From positions 1 through 64,000 of the forward strand of contig SVGB01000007.1 in the NCBI GenBank assembly GCA_015056565.1: a stretch of 64,000 bases of DNA, in the 5' to 3' direction. Made by a program: the position numbers and the translations under genes. Below, piece after piece: positions 1 through 8,060 of the stretch (its first letter is position 1; each line of letters begins with the position of its first letter). Source of the DNA: Butyrivibrio sp. GTDB lineage: Bacteria > Bacillota > Clostridia > Lachnospirales > Lachnospiraceae. Below the pieces are notes generated by a model, which was given only the letters and a program-made list of their open reading frames with translations, did no database searches and had not been told where the DNA came from.

Positions 1-83
1 TATCTACTGCCTTTTGAAAAAACAAAACACTGCGCCACAGCCTTGGCAGGCCGTCGCGCAGCGACTTAGTTCAACTGTAATTT

Positions 84-126
84 AAAAGCACATTTCAAAT
101 GCTAAAGGCAAATGAAATGTGCTTTT
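84..126. terminator. Bidirectional terminator hairpin
   Basis: Left arm AAAAGCACATTTC (84-96) pairs perfectly with right arm GAAATGTGCTTTT (114-126) around a 17-base loop, with A/T runs on both sides. It can end the minus-strand isomerase transcript, whose stop lies at 170, and anything entering from the left edge. Bases 1-83 hold no supportable gene; two short open frames there could be the tail of an upstream gene, but nothing recognisable is encoded. Confidence 0.75.
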
Positions 127-169
127 TAATGCCATTAAATATGGTCAAATGGGCTATTTATTTATATCA

Positions 170-814
170 TTATGCTCCAAGGATTTCGTGTACGCAAGCC
201 TTTATAGCATCGTCCTTGCAGTTTGCATCGAAGTACTCAAGAAAGTGTTCTCCCTTAAATGCGCCCTTTACAAGCTCTTTGTCAAGACTCTTTAAGATAG
301 TTGGAACATCCTGAACAAGAGTCTTCTTTCTTACTTCATCAAGGATCTTCTTGTTGCGCTGCTCAGGAACGGCTCTCTCTCTTGGGTAGCCCTGTCCGCT
401 CTCTTCAGAGAAGAGTTTCTCAAAGCTGTACTCAAGGTTGAGCTCAGCGCCCCAGCCTGACTTAAGAGCGAAGTTCATTGCGATCGCATTTCCGTCATTG
501 ACCTGAGCAAATGTGTAAGCATCAAGTGGATCAGTTACGTGTCCGCAGATAACTCCTGGGAAACTGTTGCAGGCAAGCATTGCACCTTCACCTGTTCCGC
601 AACCTGTTACAACATAGTCAGCAGCACCAGAATTGAGCAGAACGCAGGCAAGAATACCATTCTGAACGTAAGTAAGCTGTGCCTCATCGTCAGAAGAGTA
701 CATACCATAGTTAAATACTTCAAAGCCGTGCTGGTCAGCTACTTTTTTAAGCGCCTTATAGATCATCTCATTCTTGGCAGCCTGGCTGTTTTCGTTAATA
801 AGAGCAATTTTCAT
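170..814 (-). CDS. RpiB/LacA/LacB-family sugar-phosphate isomerase
   Basis: This is a small aldose-ketose isomerase of the ribose-5-phosphate isomerase B / galactose-6-phosphate isomerase family, a cytosolic enzyme of pentose or hexose phosphate metabolism. The N-terminal MKIALINENSQAAKN segment starts the Rossmann-like fold, and the family core is visible in the GCGTGEGAMLACN stretch (about residues 71-83), which normally lies near the active site. At 214 residues it is longer than classical RpiB (about 150). The extra C-terminal half from about residue 140 resembles the longer clostridial subfamily, whose substrate is not settled. The start is ATG at 814 because GGAGG at 824-828 sits 9 bases upstream; a TTG one codon earlier is less well spaced. 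Its exact substrate cannot be told from sequence. Confidence 0.75.
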   Translation of the reverse strand: MKIALINENSQAAKNEMIYKALKKVADQHGFEVFNYGMYSSDDEAQLTYVQNGILACVLLNSGAADYVVTGCGTGEGAMLACNSFPGVICGHVTDPLDAYTFAQVNDGNAIAMNFALKSGWGAELNLEYSFEKLFSEESGQGYPRERAVPEQRNKKILDEVRKKTLVQDVPTILKSLDKELVKGAFKGEHFLEYFDANCKDDAIKACVHEILGA

Positions 815-860
815 CAACCCATACCTCCATTTTTTTAATAAAGTACTTATTTCTGTAATA

Positions 861-889
861 ATTTTATATTTCTGGCAAATTGTTGTCTA
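861..889 (-). promoter_or_regulatory. Sigma-A promoter of the RpiB-like gene
   Basis: Read on the minus strand, TAGACA (884-889) and TAAAAT (861-866) are separated by exactly 17 bases, about 35 bases upstream of the GGAGG of the isomerase gene. Prediction from sequence only. Confidence 0.5.
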
Positions 890-986
890 CGCAATAATCC
901 AGATTGTACGCTTTTTTCAAGGTTTTATTCAATCATGGATTTTGTTAAATAATTATTAATTTTGCCTTTAATGACAGCTGATTTCA

Positions 987-995
987 TGGTATACT
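987..995 (+). promoter_or_regulatory. Extended -10 promoter for the TPR-thiN-CDF operon
   Basis: TG-G-TATACT is an extended -10 element at 987-995. The -35 region (TTTAAT at 967-972, 17-base spacer) is weak, as is common where an extended -10 is present. It lies about 40 bases upstream of the TTG start at 1035. Confidence 0.55.
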
Positions 996-1034
996 ATCAC
1001 AGGTTTATTTTTTTGTTTTTAAAGGAATAGAGAA

Positions 1035-2441
1035 TTGAGTACAGCAAGAACTACAGGCTATAGAAACTCTGACAGGAGCTATAGCAGAAATGTAAAACTT
1101 AAAAAGAGAAAGAGAAGAGCCAAGGTCAATTTCAGACGAATTGGCATAATAGCAGCAACTACAATTATAGCAGCAGCTGCTGGATACGGAATTTACAGCC
1201 ATCTTCCTGTTGTTAAGGTCAACAAGGCTATTGCTGCCGGCGACAAGTATACCCAGGATGCAGATTATCAGGCTGCCATTGATTCATATTCTGAGGCTAT
1301 AGAGATTGACAGTCATTCTGTTACAGCATACAGCAACATGGCTGGTGCGTATCTTAGCATCGATGATTATGAATCAGCCAAGGAGACCCTGTACAATGGC
1401 TTTATAGAAACTGAGAACGAGGGACTTTTAGACAACTACCACGCTGTTATCATGAACGAGGCTGTTAAGGCTATCAACGAAGAGCAGGCTGACATGAGCA
1501 CAGTTTTGTCTATTGAGAAGGTCCTTTCAGAGGACAACACTAACAGCGATGCGATCCAGCTTCTTGATTCTGCTTATTCAAGAGTTTTTGATGATGCATA
1601 CGGCTATGATGTAAATGCGCTTTTTAGAGGAGACAGTGTTACAAATACTGAAGGCAGCGCTAAGTTTTCATATGCAGAGTATGAGTCTTTTGTAAAAGAG
1701 CTTTTGTCAGTATACAGTGTATCTCCCAGTGAGGAGCTTAAAGAGGTTATCCTTAAGTACGCAACACCTGGAGAGAACTCTTTTACAATCTCTTTATCTG
1801 ATGCAGCAAGCTACAATGAGCTTCTTGCAACTATAGAAAGCACAGTATCTGGCAGTGACAGCATAACTTCGATGAGAGAGTGCTTAACAAATGCTTCAGA
1901 TGTTTTGAACATCTTTAGCGGAATTTTCGAGCAGCTTGATGTTGGTAATGTTGACGAGCTCAGAGGTTTCGTTGTTTCTGACGAGTATATAAACCTCAGG
2001 AATATATTCCTCAATGATGAGCCAACACCTCAGGAGAATACCACTTATGTTCCTATCAGCAGGGAAGCTATTATCCTTAACAACACTGAGGGAAAGTGGT
2101 CATACAGATTCCTTAATTTTGAAGAGAATCCTTCAACTGAAGGAGTTATAACACTTTGGGCTAACTTCTTTGAGGACGATGGCGTTCAGAGAAACGCTAT
2201 CTCATATGAACCCAAGTCAATTGAAGACAATTATTATCCACACACCAAGTACTCTGTAACTTACCTGTACAGCTACATCACATCTGGTAAGGCAACCAAG
2301 GTTCCCAAGATGAATTACAGGCTTGATACCACAGTTACTACTCAGGATGGCGAGCAGATCGAGACTATCGTAGGTGACTGGGGCGGAGAGAACGAGTGGA
2401 CCATGGATATTGAAACGATCGAGTCAAGGATAAAGGCATAA
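1035..2441 (+). CDS. Membrane-anchored TPR-repeat protein, function unknown
   Basis: The 468-residue protein has a very basic N-terminus (residues 20-35, rich in K and R), one hydrophobic segment at about 36-53 and then an extracytoplasmic region. Residues 65-125 form two TPR-like helical pairs (AAIDSYSEAIEIDSHSVTAYS, then DYESAKETLYNGF). The remaining 340 residues are acidic and match no family I recognise. The positive-inside pattern predicts a cytoplasmic N-terminus and an exported body. TPR units normally mediate protein-protein contact, so an envelope scaffold is plausible but inferred. The start is TTG, chosen because AAAGGA at 1021-1026 sits 8 bases upstream and no ATG is available there. 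It heads an operon with thiamine pyrophosphokinase, a cation exporter and a membrane protein. Confidence 0.7.
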   Translation: MSTARTTGYRNSDRSYSRNVKLKKRKRRAKVNFRRIGIIAATTIIAAAAGYGIYSHLPVVKVNKAIAAGDKYTQDADYQAAIDSYSEAIEIDSHSVTAYSNMAGAYLSIDDYESAKETLYNGFIETENEGLLDNYHAVIMNEAVKAINEEQADMSTVLSIEKVLSEDNTNSDAIQLLDSAYSRVFDDAYGYDVNALFRGDSVTNTEGSAKFSYAEYESFVKELLSVYSVSPSEELKEVILKYATPGENSFTISLSDAASYNELLATIESTVSGSDSITSMRECLTNASDVLNIFSGIFEQLDVGNVDELRGFVVSDEYINLRNIFLNDEPTPQENTTYVPISREAIILNNTEGKWSYRFLNFEENPSTEGVITLWANFFEDDGVQRNAISYEPKSIEDNYYPHTKYSVTYLYSYITSGKATKVPKMNYRLDTTVTTQDGEQIETIVGDWGGENEWTMDIETIESRIKA

Positions 2442-2452
2442 CATAAACTATC

Positions 2453-3118
2453 ATGGAACCTAAGTGTGTCATTATATCTGCAGGCAGCTTCCCAAATATT
2501 GAGATAGATCTTAAAGAGAACGATCTGTGTATTGCCTGCGATGCTGGTTTTAAATATGCTCAGCAGCTGGGAATACTGCCAGATCTTATTGTTGGTGATT
2601 TTGATTCGGCAGCTGAGGCAGGTGCTGATGTTACAAGGGGAATTGAAGAGATTGCCCTGAGCGATCCTGACAGGATTGTAAGACTTGATGTAAAAAAGGA
2701 CGATACTGACACCCTTCGCGCAGTAAGGATAGGACTTTCTAAGGGCTACAAGAAGTTTTATCTCTACGGAGCACTGGGAGGGAGGCGTCTTGATCATTCC
2801 CTGGCCAATATACAGACTCTTTTGTTCATCAAAAGAAATGGCGGCACAGGATACATAATGACAGAAGATACAATGCTGATGGTGGCTGAAAACGAAACCA
2901 TCCATTTTCACAGAGGAAATACAGGCTTTGTGTCAGTCTTTTCTCTGTCAGAGGTATCAAGGGGCGTTACTATTAAAGGGCTTATGTACAGCCTGGTAGA
3001 TGGCACCCTGACCAATGATTTTCCGCTTGGCGTTAGTAATGAATTTATCATCGACGAGGAGGCAGAGATCACCGTAGAGGATGGAACGCTTTTGATAACG
3101 GTGTTCTGGGGACAATGA
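2453..3118 (+). CDS. thiN: Thiamine pyrophosphokinase
   Basis: The enzyme transfers pyrophosphate from ATP to thiamine, giving the cofactor thiamine diphosphate in the cytosol. The family signatures are all present: D30-A-G, GDFDS at 48-52, KDDTDT at 82-87 (metal and ATP binding) and GALGGRRLDHSLAN at 106-119. The C-terminal half is the beta-rich thiamine-binding domain. Length, 221 residues, is normal. The gene starts 11 bases after the TPR gene with only a weak, distant AAAGG upstream, so translation may depend on coupling. Its stop overlaps the start of the cation transporter gene by four bases (ATGA), a strong sign of co-translation. Confidence 0.92.
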   Translation: MEPKCVIISAGSFPNIEIDLKENDLCIACDAGFKYAQQLGILPDLIVGDFDSAAEAGADVTRGIEEIALSDPDRIVRLDVKKDDTDTLRAVRIGLSKGYKKFYLYGALGGRRLDHSLANIQTLLFIKRNGGTGYIMTEDTMLMVAENETIHFHRGNTGFVSVFSLSEVSRGVTIKGLMYSLVDGTLTNDFPLGVSNEFIIDEEAEITVEDGTLLITVFWGQ

Positions 3119-4284
3119 TCAGTTTTCTTGCGAGATTTTTTATAAAAGATCATAAACAGGTGGATTCACCTATTGTAAGGCAAAGCTATGGAATGCTCAG
3201 TGGAGCGTTTGGCATTGCCTTTAATATTATTCTGGTTATTTTCAAGATGATCGCAGGAGTACTTAGTGGCTCCATTGCTGTATTTTCAGATGCCTTGAAC
3301 AATCTGTCTGATGTTACATCTTCTGTTGTTACCCTTATTTTCTTTAAACTTTCCGGTAGAGATGCTGATGAGGAACATCCCTTTGGTCACGGAAGGCTTG
3401 AATACGTAGCCGGGCTTATAGTTTCACTTCTTATCATTATTATGGCAGTGGAACTTCTAAACGGTTCTATTATGAAGATCATTCACCCTGAGGACGTGGA
3501 GCTTTCTTTTGTCATTGTTCTTATTCTTGTGGTTTCCATTTTTATCAAGTTTATAATGTTTGCTTCATATATGCAGACAGCAAAACTGATAGACAGTGCC
3601 ACAATCAGGTCTGCAGCCATGGATTCTTTGTCTGACGTACTTTCAACCAGCATCGTTTTGGTTTCTCTTATCATATTTGAAGTTACAAAAATAAACGTAG
3701 ATGGTTACGCAGGTATAGTGGTGGCGCTTTTTATCTTTAAAACAGGCATAGATGCTGCAAAGGATACGATAAATCCACTTCTGGGAGAACCTCCAAGCAG
3801 AGAATTCTTAAGGGAAATAGAAAAAACGGTGCTCACTCATGAATGTGTGCTAGGAGTACATGACATTGTGGTCCACAATTATGGACCCAGCAGAGTTATG
3901 ATGTCTCTTCATGTGGAAGTACCTTCAGATGAGAATCTCATTACTATACACGACATCATTGACGAGATAGAAAAAGAGCTTCGGCAAAAATACCACTGCA
4001 CTGCCGTTATCCATATGGATCCTGTTGACAGCAGCGATTCAGAAGCTATGGCTATAAAGAGCTGGCTTACTCTGAACATTGAAGAGATCGATCCATCTAT
4101 TAAGTTCCACGACCTTAGGATTGTAAGAAAAGAAGGGGAGAAGCCTATTGTTGAGTTTGATCTGGAAGTGCCTTACAGGTACAAGATGGCTGATGATGAG
4201 CTTGTTAAGCTTTTAGAGTACAGGCTCAGGGAGATCGGTGAAGAATATAGCTATGATATAACGGTAGATAAAAAGGAAAAATAA
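3115..4284 (+). CDS. Cation diffusion facilitator with two C-terminal domains
   Basis: This is a proton-coupled divalent-metal exporter of the CDF family in the cytoplasmic membrane. About six membrane helices span residues 25-215. The transport site can be read as N62-xxx-D66 in helix 2 and D170-xxx-D174 in helix 5. In the zinc exporter YiiP these positions are D-xxx-D and H-xxx-D. Loss of the helix-5 His is associated in the family with Mn2+ or Fe2+ rather than Zn2+, so manganese or iron export is the better guess. The HPFGHGRLEY motif at 88-97 is typical. At 389 residues it is longer than the usual 300: the cytoplasmic dimerisation domain appears twice, at about 228-312 and 320-386. It overlaps thiN by four bases. 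Confidence 0.85.
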   Translation: MISFLARFFIKDHKQVDSPIVRQSYGMLSGAFGIAFNIILVIFKMIAGVLSGSIAVFSDALNNLSDVTSSVVTLIFFKLSGRDADEEHPFGHGRLEYVAGLIVSLLIIIMAVELLNGSIMKIIHPEDVELSFVIVLILVVSIFIKFIMFASYMQTAKLIDSATIRSAAMDSLSDVLSTSIVLVSLIIFEVTKINVDGYAGIVVALFIFKTGIDAAKDTINPLLGEPPSREFLREIEKTVLTHECVLGVHDIVVHNYGPSRVMMSLHVEVPSDENLITIHDIIDEIEKELRQKYHCTAVIHMDPVDSSDSEAMAIKSWLTLNIEEIDPSIKFHDLRIVRKEGEKPIVEFDLEVPYRYKMADDELVKLLEYRLREIGEEYSYDITVDKKEK

Positions 4285-4302
4285 TCTGGGGAGATGAAAA
4301 AA

Positions 4303-5994
4303 ATGTTGTGGGTACATAAGTTAAAAAATGATCTAAAGGGTGTGCTTAAGGAACATCCTTTATCTGTGACTGTATTTTTTATAGCCTGTGTCATTGCAGG
4401 AATACATGAGGATTTTTATATCGGAGAAATCCTTAAATTTCTCTTTATATTTCTGTTTATGATAACTCCCTGTTTTTTAGCTGTGGAGACAGGACATTTC
4501 TCATTAAAAGAGCTTAATATCAAGAAGACGATACCGTATCTTATAACGATCATCTTTTCCTGTGTGTTGTGTGCTGGCTATGCTTTTTTGTTGTCGTTTA
4601 AATACGATGAAGCAGTATATAAAAAGGGAAGCCTTTATGTTCCATATACATACATCGCAAGGCTTGTGATCGTATATTTGGTCATTACCATTGCCTTTAG
4701 TATTTACAGGATGTATAGAGACTGTGGCCTATCTCTTGAACAGTACAGTGTAAGGGCATTTCTTGGCGTGGTTAAGGCTGGATTCTTATACGGAGTATTA
4801 GCTGTAGGAAGTCTTCTTCTTATCTATGCATTTAATGCACTTTTGTTTGATATCCCGGCAGAAACTCTTATCGAACTTACTATTCTTGGAGCAGTTCTTT
4901 TTCCAGGAGTTGTCATTGGACTTTCAAAGGTATCAGAGAGTCTTGGCAAGTTTTCAAAAGTACTTATGGGCTATATACTGCCTGCAATAGTGGCCATAGC
5001 ATGTCTTATTGTGTATATCTATATTATCAAGATAATCGTTGTAAGGACTATGCCTTCAAATGAAGCGTTTTCCATTATGACAGGTATATTTGTGGCGGGG
5101 CTTTTTATCTGGACAACAGCCCAGGGCTGCACAGAAGATCCTTTGCACAAGTACCTTTTGTTTTTCCCAATTGTCTTTTCACCATTTATAGTTGTTCAGA
5201 TAATATGTCTATCCATGAGGATAAGGCAGTATGGCATAACGAACAGCAGGTACCTTGGAATACTGCTCATTGTTTTTGAGATCGTATATGTGGCATATTA
5301 TGGAGTTTGCAGAATTAATGGCAGGGGAGTAGGCGGTTTTTTGTTCGTGATGCTCACAGCGCCTTTTATTATCTACTATCTGATCCCCGGTATCAATGCG
5401 TACTCGGCGATTACAAATTCACAGTCAAAGGTAATTGAAAGATATCTTGATGCTTCAGCAAAAGGCGAGGAAACCTCGGATTTCAGGTCAGCCAAGTCTG
5501 CTTTGTACTCTATAAAAACTCAGGGAAGCATTGAAGGCATGAGATATGTAGAAAAGCTGAAGGGAAAGTACTCTCAGGAACTTATTGAGTCCATAAACAC
5601 CATTGGCTATGAAGTAAATTTTGACGAGGAAGTAAAAACTGTAATTTATGCAAATATCAGTAATCCTGTGGTAAGGATAGAAGGATATAAATATCTAAAA
5701 AATGCGGATGTATCCATATTTAACGATGAAACAGATCCGTCCAAGGTTCCTGTATATGAGCATTATGACAGGGAAAAGCAACTTGGGACAGTTAACATAA
5801 AGGATATGGTCCTTGAGCTTAAAAAACTGGAGGAAGAGGATGCTGGTTTTGAAGAAAAGGGAAAAGTTCTCGATAAAGTAATACCTCTTGAAAATGGAGC
5901 GGGGCTATATATCTATGACCTGAACGCTGAAGTAACAAAGGATGGGCTTTTGGATTCTATAAGTTTTAATGGCTATTACCTTTACAATGACTAA
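4303..5994 (+). CDS. DUF4153-like polytopic membrane protein
   Basis: The product (563 residues from this start) has around ten to twelve hydrophobic segments between residues 15 and 380, followed by a soluble C-terminal region of about 180 residues with charged helices and a beta-rich end. The arrangement resembles the DUF4153 family, common in Lachnospiraceae and without an established function. I assign it on overall pattern, not on a diagnostic motif. GGGGAG at 4288-4293 abuts the ATG at 4294, which is too close, whereas the in-frame ATG at 4303 is 9 bases away and is chosen. It is the last gene of the TPR-thiN-CDF operon; no clear terminator follows. Confidence 0.6.
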   Translation: MLWVHKLKNDLKGVLKEHPLSVTVFFIACVIAGIHEDFYIGEILKFLFIFLFMITPCFLAVETGHFSLKELNIKKTIPYLITIIFSCVLCAGYAFLLSFKYDEAVYKKGSLYVPYTYIARLVIVYLVITIAFSIYRMYRDCGLSLEQYSVRAFLGVVKAGFLYGVLAVGSLLLIYAFNALLFDIPAETLIELTILGAVLFPGVVIGLSKVSESLGKFSKVLMGYILPAIVAIACLIVYIYIIKIIVVRTMPSNEAFSIMTGIFVAGLFIWTTAQGCTEDPLHKYLLFFPIVFSPFIVVQIICLSMRIRQYGITNSRYLGILLIVFEIVYVAYYGVCRINGRGVGGFLFVMLTAPFIIYYLIPGINAYSAITNSQSKVIERYLDASAKGEETSDFRSAKSALYSIKTQGSIEGMRYVEKLKGKYSQELIESINTIGYEVNFDEEVKTVIYANISNPVVRIEGYKYLKNADVSIFNDETDPSKVPVYEHYDREKQLGTVNIKDMVLELKKLEEEDAGFEEKGKVLDKVIPLENGAGLYIYDLNAEVTKDGLLDSISFNGYYLYND

Positions 5995-6016
5995 ATATAA
6001 AGGTTTTGTTAAATGC

Positions 6017-6046
6017 TTGTCATTTAGCCTGCCTATGAGATATACT
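6017..6046 (+). promoter_or_regulatory. Sigma-A promoter of gpmI
   Basis: TTGTCA (6017-6022) and TATACT (6041-6046) are separated by 18 bases and lie 60 bases upstream of the gpmI start. This separates gpmI from the preceding operon. Confidence 0.7.
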
Positions 6047-6105
6047 ATGCAAGGAAATTGTAATAATTGTTTTAAGCATGCTGCTTGGAATGGAGGATAT
6101 AAATA

Positions 6106-7653
6106 ATGAGAGGTTCAAAACCTACAGTTCTTTTAATACTTGATGGATATGGAATCAACGAAAATCCTGAGGGAAATGCCATTGCTATGGCTAAGACTCC
6201 TGTTATGGATGGTCTTATGAAGGATTACCCTTTTGTGAAGGGCTATGCTTCAGGACTTGCAGTTGGTCTTCCTGATGGCCAGATGGGTAACTCTGAGGTT
6301 GGTCATATGAACATGGGCGCTGGAAGAATTGTTTACCAGGAGCTTACAAGAATTACCAAGTCTATCGAAGATGGTGATTTCTTTACCAATGAAGGTCTTA
6401 TGACTGCCATTAACAACTGCAAGGAAAAAGACAGTGCTCTTCATCTGTACGGTCTGGTTTCTGACGGTGGTGTACACAGCCACATCACACATATCTATGG
6501 ACTTTTAGAGCTTGCTAAAAAGAATGGTCTTAAGAAGGTATATGTTCACTGCTTCCTTGACGGAAGAGATACTCCTCCTGAGAGCGGAATTGACTTTGTA
6601 CAGCAGCTTGAGGACAAGATGAAGGAACTTGGTATTGGTGAAGTTGCTTCAATTTCTGGTCGTTACTATGCAATGGACAGAGATAACAACTATGACAGAG
6701 TAGAGATCGCATACAATGCACTTACAAAGGGCGAGGGCAACAAAGCAAATTCTGCTCACGAGTGCATGGTAAATACCTACAAGGATGGCAAGACAGACGA
6801 GTTCGTTATTCCTACTGTTATCATGAAAAATGGTGCTCCAGTAGCTACTATTAAGGATGGCGATTCAATTATTTTCTATAACTTCCGTCCTGACAGAGCA
6901 AGAGAGATCACACATTGCTTCTGCGATGATGAGTTTGACAAGTTTAACAGAGGTAAGCGCCTTGATGTAACTTATGTATGCTTTACTGATTATGATCCAC
7001 TTATTCCTAACAAGGAAGTTGCTTTCAAGAAGGTTCTTCTTAACAACACATTTGGCGAGTGGCTGGCAGCTAAGGGACTTAAGCAGGCACGTATCGCTGA
7101 GACAGAGAAGTATGCTCATGTTACATTCTTCTTTAACGGCGGTGTAGAGCAGCCCAATGAGGGTGAGGACAGAGTTCTTGTAAACAGCCCTAAGGATGTT
7201 CCTACTTATGATCTCAAGCCTCAGATGAGCGCTCCTGAAGTTTGCGAAAAGATCCTTGATGCCATCAATTCACAGAAATATGACGTTGTAGTAGCTAACT
7301 TTGCTAACCCTGATATGGTTGGACATACAGGTGTTATTCCAGCAGCAGTTAAGGCTATTGAAGTTGTAGATGAGTGCGTTGGCAAGATCGTTGAGGCTAT
7401 AAAATCAGTAAATGGTACATTGTTCATCTGTGCTGACCATGGTAATGCTGATATGATGATCGATTATGAGACAGGCGAGCCTTGGACAGCTCACACAACA
7501 AATCCTGTTCCATTTATTCTTGTTAATTATGATCCTGCATATACTCTTAGAGAGGGCGGATGTCTTGCTGATATCATTCCTACACTTATTGAGTGCATGG
7601 GAGAGCAGCAGCCTGCTGAGATGACAGGTAAGAGCCTACTTATCAAGAAATAA
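6106..7653 (+). CDS. gpmI: 2,3-bisphosphoglycerate-independent phosphoglycerate mutase
   Basis: This cytosolic glycolytic enzyme interconverts 3- and 2-phosphoglycerate using two Mn2+ ions and a phosphoserine intermediate, as in the alkaline phosphatase superfamily. The N-terminal LILDGYG motif holds metal ligand D13, and the nucleophile is S63 in QMGNSEVGHMNMGAGR (59-74). Later motifs HCFLDGRDTPP, FYNFRPDRAREI, TEKYAHVTFFFNGG and CADHGNADMM are all intact. Length, 515 residues, is typical. ATG at 6106 has GGAGG at 6092-6096, 9 bases upstream. It is transcribed from its own promoter, and secG downstream has a separate one. Confidence 0.97.
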   Translation: MRGSKPTVLLILDGYGINENPEGNAIAMAKTPVMDGLMKDYPFVKGYASGLAVGLPDGQMGNSEVGHMNMGAGRIVYQELTRITKSIEDGDFFTNEGLMTAINNCKEKDSALHLYGLVSDGGVHSHITHIYGLLELAKKNGLKKVYVHCFLDGRDTPPESGIDFVQQLEDKMKELGIGEVASISGRYYAMDRDNNYDRVEIAYNALTKGEGNKANSAHECMVNTYKDGKTDEFVIPTVIMKNGAPVATIKDGDSIIFYNFRPDRAREITHCFCDDEFDKFNRGKRLDVTYVCFTDYDPLIPNKEVAFKKVLLNNTFGEWLAAKGLKQARIAETEKYAHVTFFFNGGVEQPNEGEDRVLVNSPKDVPTYDLKPQMSAPEVCEKILDAINSQKYDVVVANFANPDMVGHTGVIPAAVKAIEVVDECVGKIVEAIKSVNGTLFICADHGNADMMIDYETGEPWTAHTTNPVPFILVNYDPAYTLREGGCLADIIPTLIECMGEQQPAEMTGKSLLIKK

Positions 7654-7683
7654 TTGACTAACAGGTCCTGAATGTGCTATAGT
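7654..7683 (+). promoter_or_regulatory. Strong sigma-A promoter of secG
   Basis: TTGACT (7654-7659), an 18-base spacer and TATAGT (7678-7683), with a TG extended -10 at 7675-7676. It starts at the last base of the gpmI stop codon region, about 45 bases before the secG start. Confidence 0.75.
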
Positions 7684-7731
7684 ATCTTTTGCGTGTTTTA
7701 GAATTCTTTGAACTTTTTTGGAGGTTTTTTC

Positions 7732-7974
7732 GTGAGCGTTTTAGATTACGTTGTTGGAGTTGTATTTATTATAGTTTGCCTTGCGCTTTGCACACTTGTG
7801 CTTGCACAGGAAGGTAAGAACCAGGGACTTGGTGCTATTCAGGGAACAGTTGAGAATACATACTGGGGCAAGAATAAAGGCCGTTCAAGAGAGGGCGTTC
7901 TCAAGAAGGTGACAGTAGTTCTTTCATTTGCCTTTATCATTCTTGGTGTTGTTCTTAACATGGGTATTTTTTAA
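7732..7974 (+). CDS. secG: Preprotein translocase subunit SecG
   Basis: SecG is the small third subunit of the SecYEG protein-export channel in the cytoplasmic membrane. The 80-residue product has the family layout: a first membrane helix (about 3-22), a polar loop with the conserved QEGKNQGLGAI stretch, then a second helix near the C-terminus. An open frame extends upstream to a TTG at 7708, but GGAGG at 7720-7724 lies inside that extension. GTG at 7732, 7 bases after it, is therefore the start. Placement directly before rnr-smpB-ssrA is the usual Firmicute arrangement. Confidence 0.92.
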   Translation: MSVLDYVVGVVFIIVCLALCTLVLAQEGKNQGLGAIQGTVENTYWGKNKGRSREGVLKKVTVVLSFAFIILGVVLNMGIF

Positions 7975-8002
7975 TTAAAAATACAAATCATATTAACTTT
8001 TC

Positions 8003-8041
8003 TGGGCACTCTACTACAAGGTTAGTTGGGGTGCCCATATT
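8003..8041 (+). terminator. Terminator after secG
   Basis: TGGGCACTC (8003-8011) pairs with GGGTGCCCA (8029-8037), with one G-T wobble, followed by TATTTTAT. The right half overlaps the predicted rnr promoter region. Confidence 0.65.
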
Positions 8042-8047
8042 TTATGG

Positions 8048-8053
8048 TATTAT
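8048..8053 (+). promoter_or_regulatory. Extended -10 element of rnr, start site at the ATG
   Basis: TATTAT at 8048-8053 is preceded by TG-G (8045-8047), an extended -10. Transcription would begin about seven bases downstream, near 8060, that is, at the first base or so of the rnr ATG at 8061. There is no Shine-Dalgarno sequence between. A -35-like TTGGGG at 8026-8031 falls in the secG terminator stem. Confidence 0.45.
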
Positions 8054-8060
8054 ATAAGAT

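Noticed and set aside
1-83. Short open frames at the left edge that could be the C-terminus of an upstream gene.
   Set aside because: Two frames run 22-27 codons, neither with a recognisable motif, so no gene is called.
2342-2911. 189-codon open frame on the minus strand opposite thiN.
   Set aside because: It is antisense to a gene with clear family motifs, has no ribosome binding site and an odd composition rich in Cys and His.
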